DNA of 5,262 nucleotides from an uncultured Bacillota bacterium (GCA_946612055.1 CAMOEH010000062.1:1-5262); one strand, 5' to 3'. Positions 1 to 5,262 are shown, counted from the stretch's first letter. The notes: a model not told the origin generated them from the letters alone. Numbers and translations are program-made.

Positions 1-1619
1 GTCTCGATGAATGTGGCTACGACAGAAGAGAGTTGGTCCAATTCCTTCTCCATTTTCGCGGTATAGGAAGTCGAAACGACATCGGGGAAGAATTCCGATA
101 AAGCATCGACAACTCTTATGCCATCTTCGGTTGGGACCAAGCTCCCGTGCTCGCTAACAACATATTTTCTTTTTAATAAGGTTTCGATTGTCGTGGCGTA
201 AGTCGACGGACGACCAATTCCTTTTTCTTCCATCGCTTTGACGATGGAGGCTTCGCTATAGTAAGGCTCGGGTTTGGTAAACTTTTGTTCGGTCACCACA
301 GATTTGATATCAAAGATATCTTTGTCGTCGATCGGCGGAAGAGGAGCTTCTTCCTTTTCGGAGAATTCACTATAAACGGCTTCAAAGCCTTTGAAGAGGG
401 TGACGGTTCCAGACAAGGAGAACTGCAATCCATTTCCTTCAAGAATTACCGTGGTTTTCTCGATGACTTTATTTGCCATCAAAGAAGCCATCGCCCGATC
501 ATAAATCAAGCGATAAAGCTTTGCTTCTTTGGCGGGAACGAATTTTTCAACCGCTTCTGGGGTACGATGGGTTCCCGTAGGACGAATTGCTTCGTGGCCA
601 TCCTGGGTATTTTCCGAGGATTTGAATTTACGAAGCGTCCCCAAATATTCTTTGCCAAGGGTTTCCAAAATATAAGGCGTGGCGTGACGAGAGAAGAAAT
701 CCGGGGAAATGCGCATCGAGTCGGTACGCATATAGGTAATCAAACCAACGTGTTCTCCATTAACATCAAGGCCTTCGTATAGATGCTGAGCCAGCATCAT
801 CGTCACTTTGTTCGAAAAATGGAATCTTTGGAACGCTTCTTGTTGCAACGAAGACGTGGTGAACGGAGGTTTTGACGCGACCGATTTCTTTTCTTTATCC
901 ATCTTGGCGATGGTCAAGATTTTGGGCATTCTCGCCAAAATCGCATCCACTTCTTCCTTGTTTTTCGCTTTGAAAGGTTTGCCGTCGACTTTCGTCAAAG
1001 GAATTCGAATGGTTTTTCCTTTTACATTGACATCAATTTCGATCGTCCAATATTCTTCGGGAACGAACGCATCAATTTGCTTTTTTCGGGCCACGATCAT
1101 CCCTAAAGTCGAGGACTGAACCCTGCCAGCAGATTGAAGTTTCATCTTCTGTTGCAGCAAAGACGAAACCTTGAAGCCGATGATGCGATCTTCCATTCTT
1201 CTAGCTTCTTGAGCCCGGACCAAATCAAGGTTGATATGGCTCGGATTTTCCATCGCCTCTAAAATTGCCGGTTTGGTGATTTCATGGAAAAGGAGACGAG
1301 GGGTTTTATCTGCAGGCAGACCAAGGACTTCGGAAAGGTGCCAAGAGATAGCTTCCCCTTCTCGGTCAGGGTCAGTCGCGAGAAAAACTTGGGTCGCTTT
1401 TTTCGATTCTTCCCTCAATTCATCGATGATTTTCTTCTTTCTAGGGCTCTCTTCCCAAAGGGCGCGAAAGCCGTGATCGATATCAATGCCTAAGCCCCCA
1501 CGACCACCGGTTTTCAAATCACGGATATGACCTTGGGATGCTTTCACGACAAAATCATTACCAAGGTATTTCTTGATCGTTTCACATTTTTTGGGGGATT
1601 CGACGATAACGAGTTTCAT
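1..1619 (-). CDS. topA: DNA topoisomerase I (type IA), C-terminal end off the left edge
   Basis: Type IA topoisomerase, which relaxes negatively supercoiled DNA by cutting one strand through a 5'-phosphotyrosine bond. 539 residues are visible. The Toprim domain is at the N-terminus: VIVESP with Glu7, and TDPDREGE with Asp83, Asp85 and Glu87, the metal-binding acidic set. LQSAGRVQS (161-169), the active-site segment GLITYMRTDS (292-301, nucleophile Tyr296, helper Arg298), GHEAIRPT (341-348) and GIGRPSTYATT (467-477) follow in the family order. The sequence breaks off after the FTA-like SYTAKMEKELD segment (518-528), so the last core residues and any C-terminal zinc ribbons lie outside. The ATG is fixed: an in-frame TAA lies one codon upstream and the protein opens directly with the Toprim strand KLVIVESP. 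There is no Shine-Dalgarno sequence before it. It lies 107 bases downstream of dprA and probably has its own promoter. Family assignment is near certain. Confidence 0.98.
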   Translation of the reverse strand, partial: MKLVIVESPKKCETIKKYLGNDFVVKASQGHIRDLKTGGRGGLGIDIDHGFRALWEESPRKKKIIDELREESKKATQVFLATDPDREGEAISWHLSEVLGLPADKTPRLLFHEITKPAILEAMENPSHINLDLVRAQEARRMEDRIIGFKVSSLLQQKMKLQSAGRVQSSTLGMIVARKKQIDAFVPEEYWTIEIDVNVKGKTIRIPLTKVDGKPFKAKNKEEVDAILARMPKILTIAKMDKEKKSVASKPPFTTSSLQQEAFQRFHFSNKVTMMLAQHLYEGLDVNGEHVGLITYMRTDSMRISPDFFSRHATPYILETLGKEYLGTLRKFKSSENTQDGHEAIRPTGTHRTPEAVEKFVPAKEAKLYRLIYDRAMASLMANKVIEKTTVILEGNGLQFSLSGTVTLFKGFEAVYSEFSEKEEAPLPPIDDKDIFDIKSVVTEQKFTKPEPYYSEASIVKAMEEKGIGRPSTYATTIETLLKRKYVVSEHGSLVPTEDGIRVVDALSEFFPDVVSTSYTAKMEKELDQLSSVVATFIE

Positions 1620-1634
1620 AAATTATGCTAGAAG

Positions 1635-1662
1635 AATATAAGACGCTCGAAAAGAAAATCAA
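1635..1662 (-). promoter_or_regulatory. Probable sigma-A-type promoter of topA
   Basis: On the minus strand, a -35 box TTGATT (1657-1662; four of six consensus bases) and a -10 box TATATT (1635-1640; five of six) are separated by 16 bases. Normal spacing puts the start point near 1628, leaving a leader of only about 9 bases before the topA ATG at 1619. That leader has no Shine-Dalgarno match. The prediction rests on hexamers and spacing only. The AT-rich background makes chance matches more likely here than at the lepB promoter. Confidence 0.55.
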
Positions 1663-1686
1663 CAGCGCTTTTTCTTATTCCTTATA

Positions 1687-1711
1687 TATAAATAAATAGG
1701 GTTTATTTATA
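1687..1711. repeat. Perfect A/T-only inverted repeat in the dprA-topA spacer
   Basis: TATAAATAAA and TTTATTTATA form perfect 10-base arms around the 5-base loop TAGGG (plus strand). It starts 15 bases past the dprA stop codon. As RNA it would give a 10-bp stem made only of A-U pairs. In the direction of dprA it is followed by purine-rich sequence and not by a U-run, so it is not a classical terminator. It could be a weak 3'-end structure for dprA mRNA, a protein-binding palindrome upstream of the topA promoter, or a by-product of AT-rich composition. Confidence 0.5.
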
Positions 1712-1726
1712 GATTTTTGTAAATTT

Positions 1727-2530
1727 TTAATCCTCTATTTTCTCCTTCTTTGATGGACCTGAAATTCCAGCCAGGAAAAGAAGATCGTCCCCTGTTTCAA
1801 CTGGGGTAGCACCGTCTTTGATTAACTCATTATTGAGCTTGCCTTCTCCCGCCCGGAAAGGAAGGGCAGCTAGGTCGCGATTAAAGCCCAAAGCAAACCC
1901 TGCCGTGATCAACGTTCCGCTTCTAGGACCTGCTTCGCCAACAAAGGTGACTCCACTCAAAGCAGCCAATAAGCGATTGCGGCAAGGGAAATGCTCCGAC
2001 GATGGGCCAACAAATGGCGGATATTCGCTAAGAAGCAATCCCTTGGATGCAATCTCTCTTTGCAAATGAGAATTCTCTGGCGGGTAATAATGGTTAAATC
2101 CATTCCCCAATATGGCGACCGCTTTGCCATAAGGGAGGGCTCCGACGGCTGCTGCGGTATCGATGCCCCTAGCTAGGCCTGAAACAATCGTAGCCCCGTT
2201 TCTAGCGCAATCGGCGGCAATCGTCTCTGAATAGGTTCTTGCATAATCGGTTGGTTCACGCGATCCAACGATCGTAATGCAACGTTTATGGTTGGATATC
2301 AAACGCAAATCTCCGCGGTAAAACAGCGCAAAAGGCGGCTGAATTACGTGTCTAAGGATTTCTGGGTAATCTTCATCCATGATGGTGACGACGTTGCAAC
2401 GAAGCCCTTTGACGACTCTCTCGACCTCGCTTGGATTGATATCCTCTCTTGCCCTAAGTGCATCAAGGACATCCTTCCATTGGCCTTTGTACTTGCAACA
2501 TAAAAAGATAATGATGTCTCTAGCTTCCAT
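1727..2530 (-). CDS. dprA: DNA-processing protein DprA/Smf, somewhat divergent
   Basis: DprA binds single-stranded DNA, loads RecA on it and protects incoming DNA in natural transformation; it is also common in bacteria not known to be competent. The 267-residue protein has a short helical N-terminal region (about 1-45), the entry motif DEDYPEIL (52-59), and the extended Rossmann fold: IVGSREPTDY (87-96), VSGLARGIDTAAAVGAL (116-132), AILGNGF..YYP (139-150), LLSEYPP (166-172), FPCRNRLLAALS (181-192) and EAGPRSGTLITAG (199-211). It ends soon after the fold, without the C-terminal winged helix found in many Gram-negative homologues, as in other Firmicutes. The usual AAH has become AAA (Ala127), the GLD-type motif reads GFN, and the usual PG near the end is PF (224-225). 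The start is the ATG at 2530, with GGGAG six bases upstream; a GTG at 2557 would add nine residues but lacks this site. No competence genes are visible, so a role in transformation is not shown. Confidence 0.93.
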   Translation of the reverse strand: MEARDIIIFLCCKYKGQWKDVLDALRAREDINPSEVERVVKGLRCNVVTIMDEDYPEILRHVIQPPFALFYRGDLRLISNHKRCITIVGSREPTDYARTYSETIAADCARNGATIVSGLARGIDTAAAVGALPYGKAVAILGNGFNHYYPPENSHLQREIASKGLLLSEYPPFVGPSSEHFPCRNRLLAALSGVTFVGEAGPRSGTLITAGFALGFNRDLAALPFRAGEGKLNNELIKDGATPVETGDDLLFLAGISGPSKKEKIED

Positions 2531-2531
2531 G

Positions 2532-2576
2532 TTTTTCTCCCGGGAAAGTTCCCTCACTTATCTATAGGGAGAAAAA
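2532..2576 (-). promoter_or_regulatory. Inverted repeat that can hide the dprA ribosome binding site
   Basis: In the rnhB-dprA gap the mRNA reads TTTTTCTCCC (2576-2567), a 25-base loop, then GGGAGAAAAA (2541-2532), one base before the dprA ATG. The arms are perfectly complementary over 10 bases. The 3' arm contains the dprA Shine-Dalgarno GGGAG (2541-2537) and the 5' arm acts as an anti-Shine-Dalgarno. Inside the loop, AGGGA could pair instead with TCCCT at the edge of the 5' arm, or GGGA with a nearby TCCC, so alternative folds exist. The 5' arm begins 11 bases after the rnhB stop codon, close enough for a terminating ribosome to disturb it. The repeat is seen directly; regulation is inferred. 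Confidence 0.55.
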
Positions 2577-2587
2577 GAGGCGATTTT

Positions 2588-3208
2588 CTAAAAAAGTTTT
2601 AATTGTTTGCTATAAAAGGCGGCAACTGGGGCAAAACTTTTACGATGAACCCCTTCAATGGGGCCGAAATTCTCGAGTTCTTCCATATGCTTTTTCGTAC
2701 CATAGCCTTTATGGACAGAAAAAGAAAAATTCGGATATTGCTTTTGAAGTTCCGCCATATAACGATCTCGACTTACTTTCGCCAAGATGGATGCGGCAGC
2801 AATGCACATTGCCTTCGCGTCACCTTTGATAATCGGAATCGCTGGTGCGGATAGATTTTTTAATGGCATGGCGTCCGTTAAAACAAGTTGGAAGGGGACG
2901 TGTAGCTGTTCAATGGCCTTTCTCATCGCTACCTTAGTTGCTTCGTAGATGTTCTTTTGATCGATTTCGTTTGCATCAACAGAAGCGATCCCATAAGCAA
3001 GCGCGTGCTCTTTGATTTCATCGAATAAGGCGTCGCGCTTTTTGGCCGTCAGCTTTTTTGAATCGTCGATCGCTTCATTATGATATCCGCGAGGAAAAAT
3101 CACCGCAGCCGCAAACACGGGGCCAGCTAAGGGCCCCCTACCCGCTTCATCAACGCCAACAATTTGAAGGATATCTTGGCTATAGTAACTTTCTTCTAAA
3201 TCAAGCAA
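2588..3208 (-). CDS. rnhB: Ribonuclease HII
   Basis: RNase HII cuts RNA in RNA-DNA hybrids and nicks 5' of single ribonucleotides misincorporated in DNA, starting ribonucleotide excision repair. The 206-residue length is normal. The DEDD catalytic set is present: Asp20 and Glu21 in IVGVDEAGRG (16-25), Asp112 in LVLTDAM, and Asp148 in ASILAKVSRDRY (139-150). The GRG motif (23-25) and Tyr169 in KGYGTKKH (167-174) are the elements that recognise the RNA-DNA junction. SFAPV near the C-terminus is also typical. The start is a TTG with GGAGG nine bases upstream; no ATG, GTG or TTG follows in frame before the catalytic core, so the start cannot lie further in. The gene overlaps the end of rbgA by 8 bases, pointing to one transcript and translational coupling. 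The stop is TAG. The yraN gene that often follows rnhB is absent here. Confidence 0.97.
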   Translation of the reverse strand: MLDLEESYYSQDILQIVGVDEAGRGPLAGPVFAAAVIFPRGYHNEAIDDSKKLTAKKRDALFDEIKEHALAYGIASVDANEIDQKNIYEATKVAMRKAIEQLHVPFQLVLTDAMPLKNLSAPAIPIIKGDAKAMCIAAASILAKVSRDRYMAELQKQYPNFSFSVHKGYGTKKHMEELENFGPIEGVHRKSFAPVAAFYSKQLKLF

Positions 3209-4061
3209 GAGGAGGAACCTCCAAAGAATAACGGCCGATAAGCCCGTCTTTATATTCCTTAATTATTAAATAGGCGGCTTTGGTAATCGAAGGTTTCCCT
3301 CCTTCCAATAAGCCTCGTTTTGAAGCGATTTCACTAAGCACGTCATCGCTTTCTTTTTCATTGATGGCTTCAATTTGGAAGCGATCTTTCAAAGCATTGG
3401 GATAATTTTCTTTCCAATAGCCAAGCAAGGCATAGCATAGCTCTTCCGTAGGCAAGACGTCTTCGCGCATTGAGCCAAGCAACGCAAGACGAACCGCCGT
3501 TACGCCATCTGGATAATTCATTGGAAGAATGCCAGGAGTATCCAGAAGAACGAAATCCGAACTCAATTTGATCCATTGTTCGGCACGGGTAATCCCCGCT
3601 TTATTGCCAACGCTGACGATTTTTCTTCCACCAAGATTATTGATCAAAGTCGATTTGCCTACGTTAGGGATGCCGGCGATCATGACGCGGATTGGCTGAG
3701 GTTTCATCCCAAAGCGAGCTTCTTTTGCTCTTTTTTGGGAAAGAAGAGATTCGCAAGCAGAAGATAGCATCGTCACGAAGCGATCTTTCTTCAAATTTCC
3801 GGCAATCGCTTTAATTCCCGTTTCCTGAAAATAAGAAATCCAAGCAGCTGTAATTTTTGGATCGGCAAAATCCGATTTGGAAAGAAGGAGAATCCTCGCC
3901 TTCCCTTTCGTGATGTCGCTTAGATACGGGTTGCGCGAAGATAAGGGCGCACGTGCATCTAAAATCTCAACAACGAGATCAACCGATTTGACATACCCTT
4001 CGATAATGCGGAGAGCCTTTGCCATATGGCCAGGAAAATAATGAACGTTTTGCTGAGCCAT
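3201..4061 (-). CDS. rbgA: Ribosome biogenesis GTPase RbgA (YlqF)
   Basis: RbgA is a GTPase that promotes late assembly of the 50S subunit in Firmicutes. The 286-residue protein has the circularly permuted order of G motifs that marks this family: G4 SKSD (61-64), G1 GIPNVGKST (130-138), the G2 threonine in AGITRAEQW (Thr158), G3 DTPG (174-177), then a C-terminal helical domain ending GRYSLEVPPLA. The N-terminal FPGHMAKA (9-16) carries the histidine (His12) that corresponds to catalytic His9 of Bacillus subtilis RbgA. The guanine-specificity motif reads SKSD where NKxD is usual. The start is the ATG at 4061, one base after the lepB stop, with GGGAG seven bases upstream; this matches the family N-terminus. 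A TTG at 4082 inside lepB would add seven residues without homology. The stop is TGA, overlapping rnhB by 8 bases. It is downstream of rplS, as in many Firmicutes, fitting its ribosomal role. Confidence 0.97.
   Translation of the reverse strand: MAQQNVHYFPGHMAKALRIIEGYVKSVDLVVEILDARAPLSSRNPYLSDITKGKARILLLSKSDFADPKITAAWISYFQETGIKAIAGNLKKDRFVTMLSSACESLLSQKRAKEARFGMKPQPIRVMIAGIPNVGKSTLINNLGGRKIVSVGNKAGITRAEQWIKLSSDFVLLDTPGILPMNYPDGVTAVRLALLGSMREDVLPTEELCYALLGYWKENYPNALKDRFQIEAINEKESDDVLSEIASKRGLLEGGKPSITKAAYLIIKEYKDGLIGRYSLEVPPLA
3209..3225 (-). promoter_or_regulatory. Ribosome binding site fixing the rnhB TTG start
   Basis: GGAGG (3222-3218, read on the minus strand) lies inside the last codons of rbgA, nine bases before TTG (3208-3206). 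It is the best anti-16S match in the window and decides the unusual start codon. It sits in the self-complementary string GGAGGTTCCTCC, which could fold only into a 4-bp stem and would be kept open by ribosomes finishing rbgA. Confidence 0.75.
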
Positions 4062-4073
4062 CTTATTTCTCCC
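4062..4073 (-). promoter_or_regulatory. Ribosome binding site of rbgA inside the lepB 3' end
   Basis: GGGAG (4073-4069, minus strand) lies seven bases before the rbgA ATG and overlaps the last codons of lepB. With a 1-base gap between the lepB stop and the rbgA start, translation of the two is probably coupled. It decides the ATG at 4061 over the TTG at 4082. Confidence 0.7.
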
Positions 4074-4929
4074 ATTTATCAAGATGATCTTTGGTTAGGT
4101 CGATGTAATTCCAAGGCATCTTGGCGTATTTAAGAAGGAATTTGGCTTGCCCGTTATGGTTTTTGTCGAAATAGAATCGCTTCATCGCGGTGATGACATA
4201 GGCCTTTCCTTGCATGTAAGAAAGCTTCACGGGTCCCTTCGTTCGCGAATCTGCGGAATTGTTCCCGCCACGATTATCGCCCATAACGAAGAATTCATTT
4301 TCTCCTAATGTCCAAAATCCCGTTCCCACTTTAAGCGCAGGATAATTGCGGCTTGGCAACGATGGGAAATCTTCAGCTTCATAAAGATTAGGCAAGGGTT
4401 CGGATTCGACGCCATCTTTGATAATCGTCGTCTTGCCCCAGGCAGTGCCATCATTAACCAAACGAACCGATTCCCCTGGGAAGCCAATGATGCGCTTGAT
4501 CTTAAGCCTGGCGGAATCTTTTAGCCGCCCAGAAGCATCATAATCATCCGCATAATAAGTGATGACGATATCGTAACGATACAAATCGTTGGTCCAATCT
4601 TTCGAATTGTCTTTGCCATAGCCAAAGTCGACGATGTCATCGTTTTGGTTTTCGGAATCATTCCAAGTGAAGGGACGATATTTCCCGTTGTCTTTACGAA
4701 GACCTTCCCCGTTAAGAGTCGGGTACATCGACATCCCGTTGACATAAAAGGAATATCCGAATCGCGCCGAAAGGCAGATAACGTTTGAAGAAATCGCGAC
4801 AGAAACAACGAAAGCGGTAACCAAAAAAGCATCGAGAACGATGGTTAGCCAGCGGTTTTTCTTTTTCTTAACTGGTTCCGGCGGGGTTTTGGTTTCGCCT
4901 TCTCCAACGATATCGACTTTTTCCACCAT
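4063..4929 (-). CDS. lepB: Signal peptidase I
   Basis: A membrane-bound serine protease that removes signal peptides from secreted proteins on the outer face of the membrane, using a Ser/Lys pair. From the ATG at 4929 it has 288 residues. A charged cytoplasmic N-terminus with KKKKNR (21-26) precedes one membrane helix (about 27-55). Box B is NGMSMYPTL (64-72) with catalytic Ser67. Box C is RYDIV (118-122) where RGDIV is usual. Box D is KIKRIIGFPGE (143-153) with catalytic Lys145. Box E is FVMGDNRGGNNSADSR (214-229), with two residues more than the common GDNRxxSxDSR. About 45 polar residues rich in Asn and Asp separate boxes B and C, longer than in compact Bacillus enzymes. GTG at 4935 and GTG at 4926 are alternative starts; the ATG is preferred because the promoter's start point falls on it. 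There is no Shine-Dalgarno. It is the first gene after the rplS terminator and probably heads lepB-rbgA-rnhB. Confidence 0.95.
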   Translation of the reverse strand: MVEKVDIVGEGETKTPPEPVKKKKNRWLTIVLDAFLVTAFVVSVAISSNVICLSARFGYSFYVNGMSMYPTLNGEGLRKDNGKYRPFTWNDSENQNDDIVDFGYGKDNSKDWTNDLYRYDIVITYYADDYDASGRLKDSARLKIKRIIGFPGESVRLVNDGTAWGKTTIIKDGVESEPLPNLYEAEDFPSLPSRNYPALKVGTGFWTLGENEFFVMGDNRGGNNSADSRTKGPVKLSYMQGKAYVITAMKRFYFDKNHNGQAKFLLKYAKMPWNYIDLTKDHLDKWEK

Positions 4930-4935
4930 GGCCAC

Positions 4936-4964
4936 ATTATAGAGAAAGGGGCGTTCGATAGCAA
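4936..4964 (-). promoter_or_regulatory. Strong sigma-A-type promoter of lepB, probably giving a leaderless mRNA
   Basis: The minus strand shows a perfect -10 box TATAAT (4936-4941), a 17-base spacer, and a -35 box TTGCTA (4959-4964; four of six consensus bases). With the usual six bases between the -10 box and +1, transcription would begin at 4929, the A of the lepB ATG. The -10 box therefore touches the alternative GTG start at 4935, which would lie upstream of the transcript. Hexamers and spacing are seen directly; the start point is inferred. Confidence 0.8.
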
Positions 4965-4971
4965 TCGAACG
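4952..4971. repeat. Perfect inverted repeat over the lepB -35 box, candidate operator
   Basis: Eight-base arms CGTTCGAT and ATCGAACG flank a 4-base centre (AGCA on the plus strand). The -35 hexamer (4959-4964) occupies the centre, so a dimeric protein bound here would block RNA polymerase. As RNA it could form a stable tetraloop hairpin, but the following CCCCTTTCTC is not a terminator U-run. I do not recognise the motif: its arm orientation is opposite to the Firmicutes LexA box (CGAAC..GTTCG). Confidence 0.6.
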
Positions 4972-4987
4972 AGCCTATGCACGCAAT

Positions 4988-5016
4988 CAAAGAAAAGGGC
5001 TCACTGGGGAGCCCTT
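4988..5016 (-). terminator. Intrinsic terminator after rplS
   Basis: On the minus strand AAGGGCTC (5016-5009), the loop CCCAGT and GAGCCCTT (5002-4995) form a perfect 8-bp stem with a GC-rich core. The transcript continues with the T-rich TTCTTTGATT. It begins 20 bases after the rplS stop codon. It should end most transcripts of the upstream ribosomal protein operon, leaving lepB dependent mainly on its own promoter; some read-through is possible. Confidence 0.9.
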
Positions 5017-5036
5017 CGTCACTTTTGATAAGAAGT

Positions 5037-5262
5037 TTAGTCGACGCTTTTGATACGAGCCGCTTTGCCAGAAAGCTTGCGCATATAGGTGATCTTGTTG
5101 CGACGGACTTTGCCGCGTTTCACAACTTCGATTTTCGCGATCGAAGGAGAGTGAATCGGGAAAGTGCGTTCAACTCCGATGCCAGAAGACATCTTACGGA
5201 CGGTGAAGGTTTCGCTGACTCCACCTCCGCGGCGCTGGATGACAACGCCTTCGAAGACCTGA
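5037..5262 (-). CDS. rplS: 50S ribosomal protein L19, C-terminal part
   Basis: L19 lies at the 30S-50S interface and takes part in an intersubunit bridge. 74 residues plus the TAA stop are visible; about 40 N-terminal residues lie beyond the right edge, judging from the usual 114-118 residue length. Recognisable L19 segments are [20 protein letters not shown] (1-20 of the visible part), [19 protein letters not shown] (21-39), [18 protein letters not shown] (44-61) and the C-terminal GKAARIK (65-71). The upstream gene is usually trmD in Firmicutes, but it is not in the window. A strong terminator follows directly, so this is probably the last gene of its operon. Confidence 0.97.
   Translation of the reverse strand, partial: QVFEGVVIQRRGGGVSETFTVRKMSSGIGVERTFPIHSPSIAKIEVVKRGKVRRNKITYMRKLSGKAARIKSVD

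Noticed and set aside
285..1493. Open frames on the plus strand at 285-782, 808-1119, 1231-1476 and 1284-1493
   Set aside because: They lie antisense to topA, whose frame is unbroken and carries all family motifs. The plus-strand translations have no recognisable domain.
1622..1627. CATAAT as an alternative -10 box for topA
   Set aside because: It matches five of six bases but would start transcription inside the topA coding sequence, and no -35 box lies at a suitable distance.
2531..2557. Nine-residue extension of DprA from the GTG at 2557
   Set aside because: There is no ribosome binding site before the GTG, while the ATG at 2530 has GGGAG six bases upstream.
1818..2854. Plus-strand open frames opposite dprA and rnhB
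   Set aside because: They are antisense shadows of two well-supported genes, without recognisable domains or an organised gene layout.
3201..3203. TGA read as tryptophan (mycoplasma code) at the rbgA end
   Set aside because: Reading through adds only a few residues before a TAG and extends past the usual family end. No gene in the window has an internal TGA, and Trp is encoded by TGG.
4062..4082. Seven-residue N-terminal extension of RbgA from the TTG at 4082
   Set aside because: The ATG at 4061 has GGGAG at good distance and matches the family N-terminus; the extension lies within lepB.
4059..4086. CATCTT and AAGATG arms around the rbgA ribosome binding site as a regulatory hairpin
   Set aside because: Only six base pairs with a 16-base loop, within translated lepB sequence; easily a chance match.
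4952..4971. Palindrome before lepB as a second terminator or a LexA box
   Set aside because: No U-run follows it, and the arm orientation is opposite to the Firmicutes LexA consensus.

Overview
This window is an ordinary housekeeping segment of a bacterial chromosome. All genes lie on the minus strand and are read from right to left: rplS (ribosomal protein L19, start beyond the right edge), lepB (signal peptidase I), rbgA (ribosome-assembly GTPase), rnhB (RNase HII), dprA (Rossmann-fold DNA-processing protein) and topA (topoisomerase I, end beyond the left edge). The order rplS-lepB-rbgA-rnhB-dprA-topA is typical of Firmicutes. Moderate GC, AT-rich spacers and Firmicutes-type protein sequences fit a low-to-moderate GC Firmicute, possibly an uncultured Bacilli/Erysipelotrichia/RF39-like lineage. 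The lineage is inference. Stops TAA, TAG and TGA all occur at family-appropriate ends and no TGA interrupts a gene, so the standard bacterial code fits and the UGA=Trp code of mycoplasmas is unlikely.

Layout from right to left. The rplS C-terminal half (5037-5262) is followed by a clear intrinsic terminator (4988-5016). A strong sigma-A-type promoter then drives lepB; its -35 box sits inside a perfect 8-bp-arm inverted repeat, and its predicted start point falls on the lepB ATG. lepB (4063-4929), rbgA (3201-4061) and rnhB (2588-3208) are packed with a 1-base gap and an 8-base overlap, and look like one operon. dprA (1727-2530) follows after 57 bases; its Shine-Dalgarno (SD) sequence lies in the 3' arm of a perfect 10-bp inverted repeat. 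A 107-base AT-rich spacer holds an all-A/T hairpin and a probable topA promoter with a very short leader lacking an SD. topA (1-1619) runs off the left edge.

Functionally the cluster joins translation (L19, and RbgA for 50S maturation), secretion (LepB) and DNA maintenance (RNase HII, DprA, TopA). I see no defence system, mobile element, CRISPR array, tRNA or rRNA. The points that repay a second look are in gene expression: genes that seem to open a transcript (lepB, topA) have no SD, whereas internal genes (rbgA, rnhB, dprA) do, and the dprA SD appears able to be hidden in a hairpin. No stretch over 300 bases lacks a gene.
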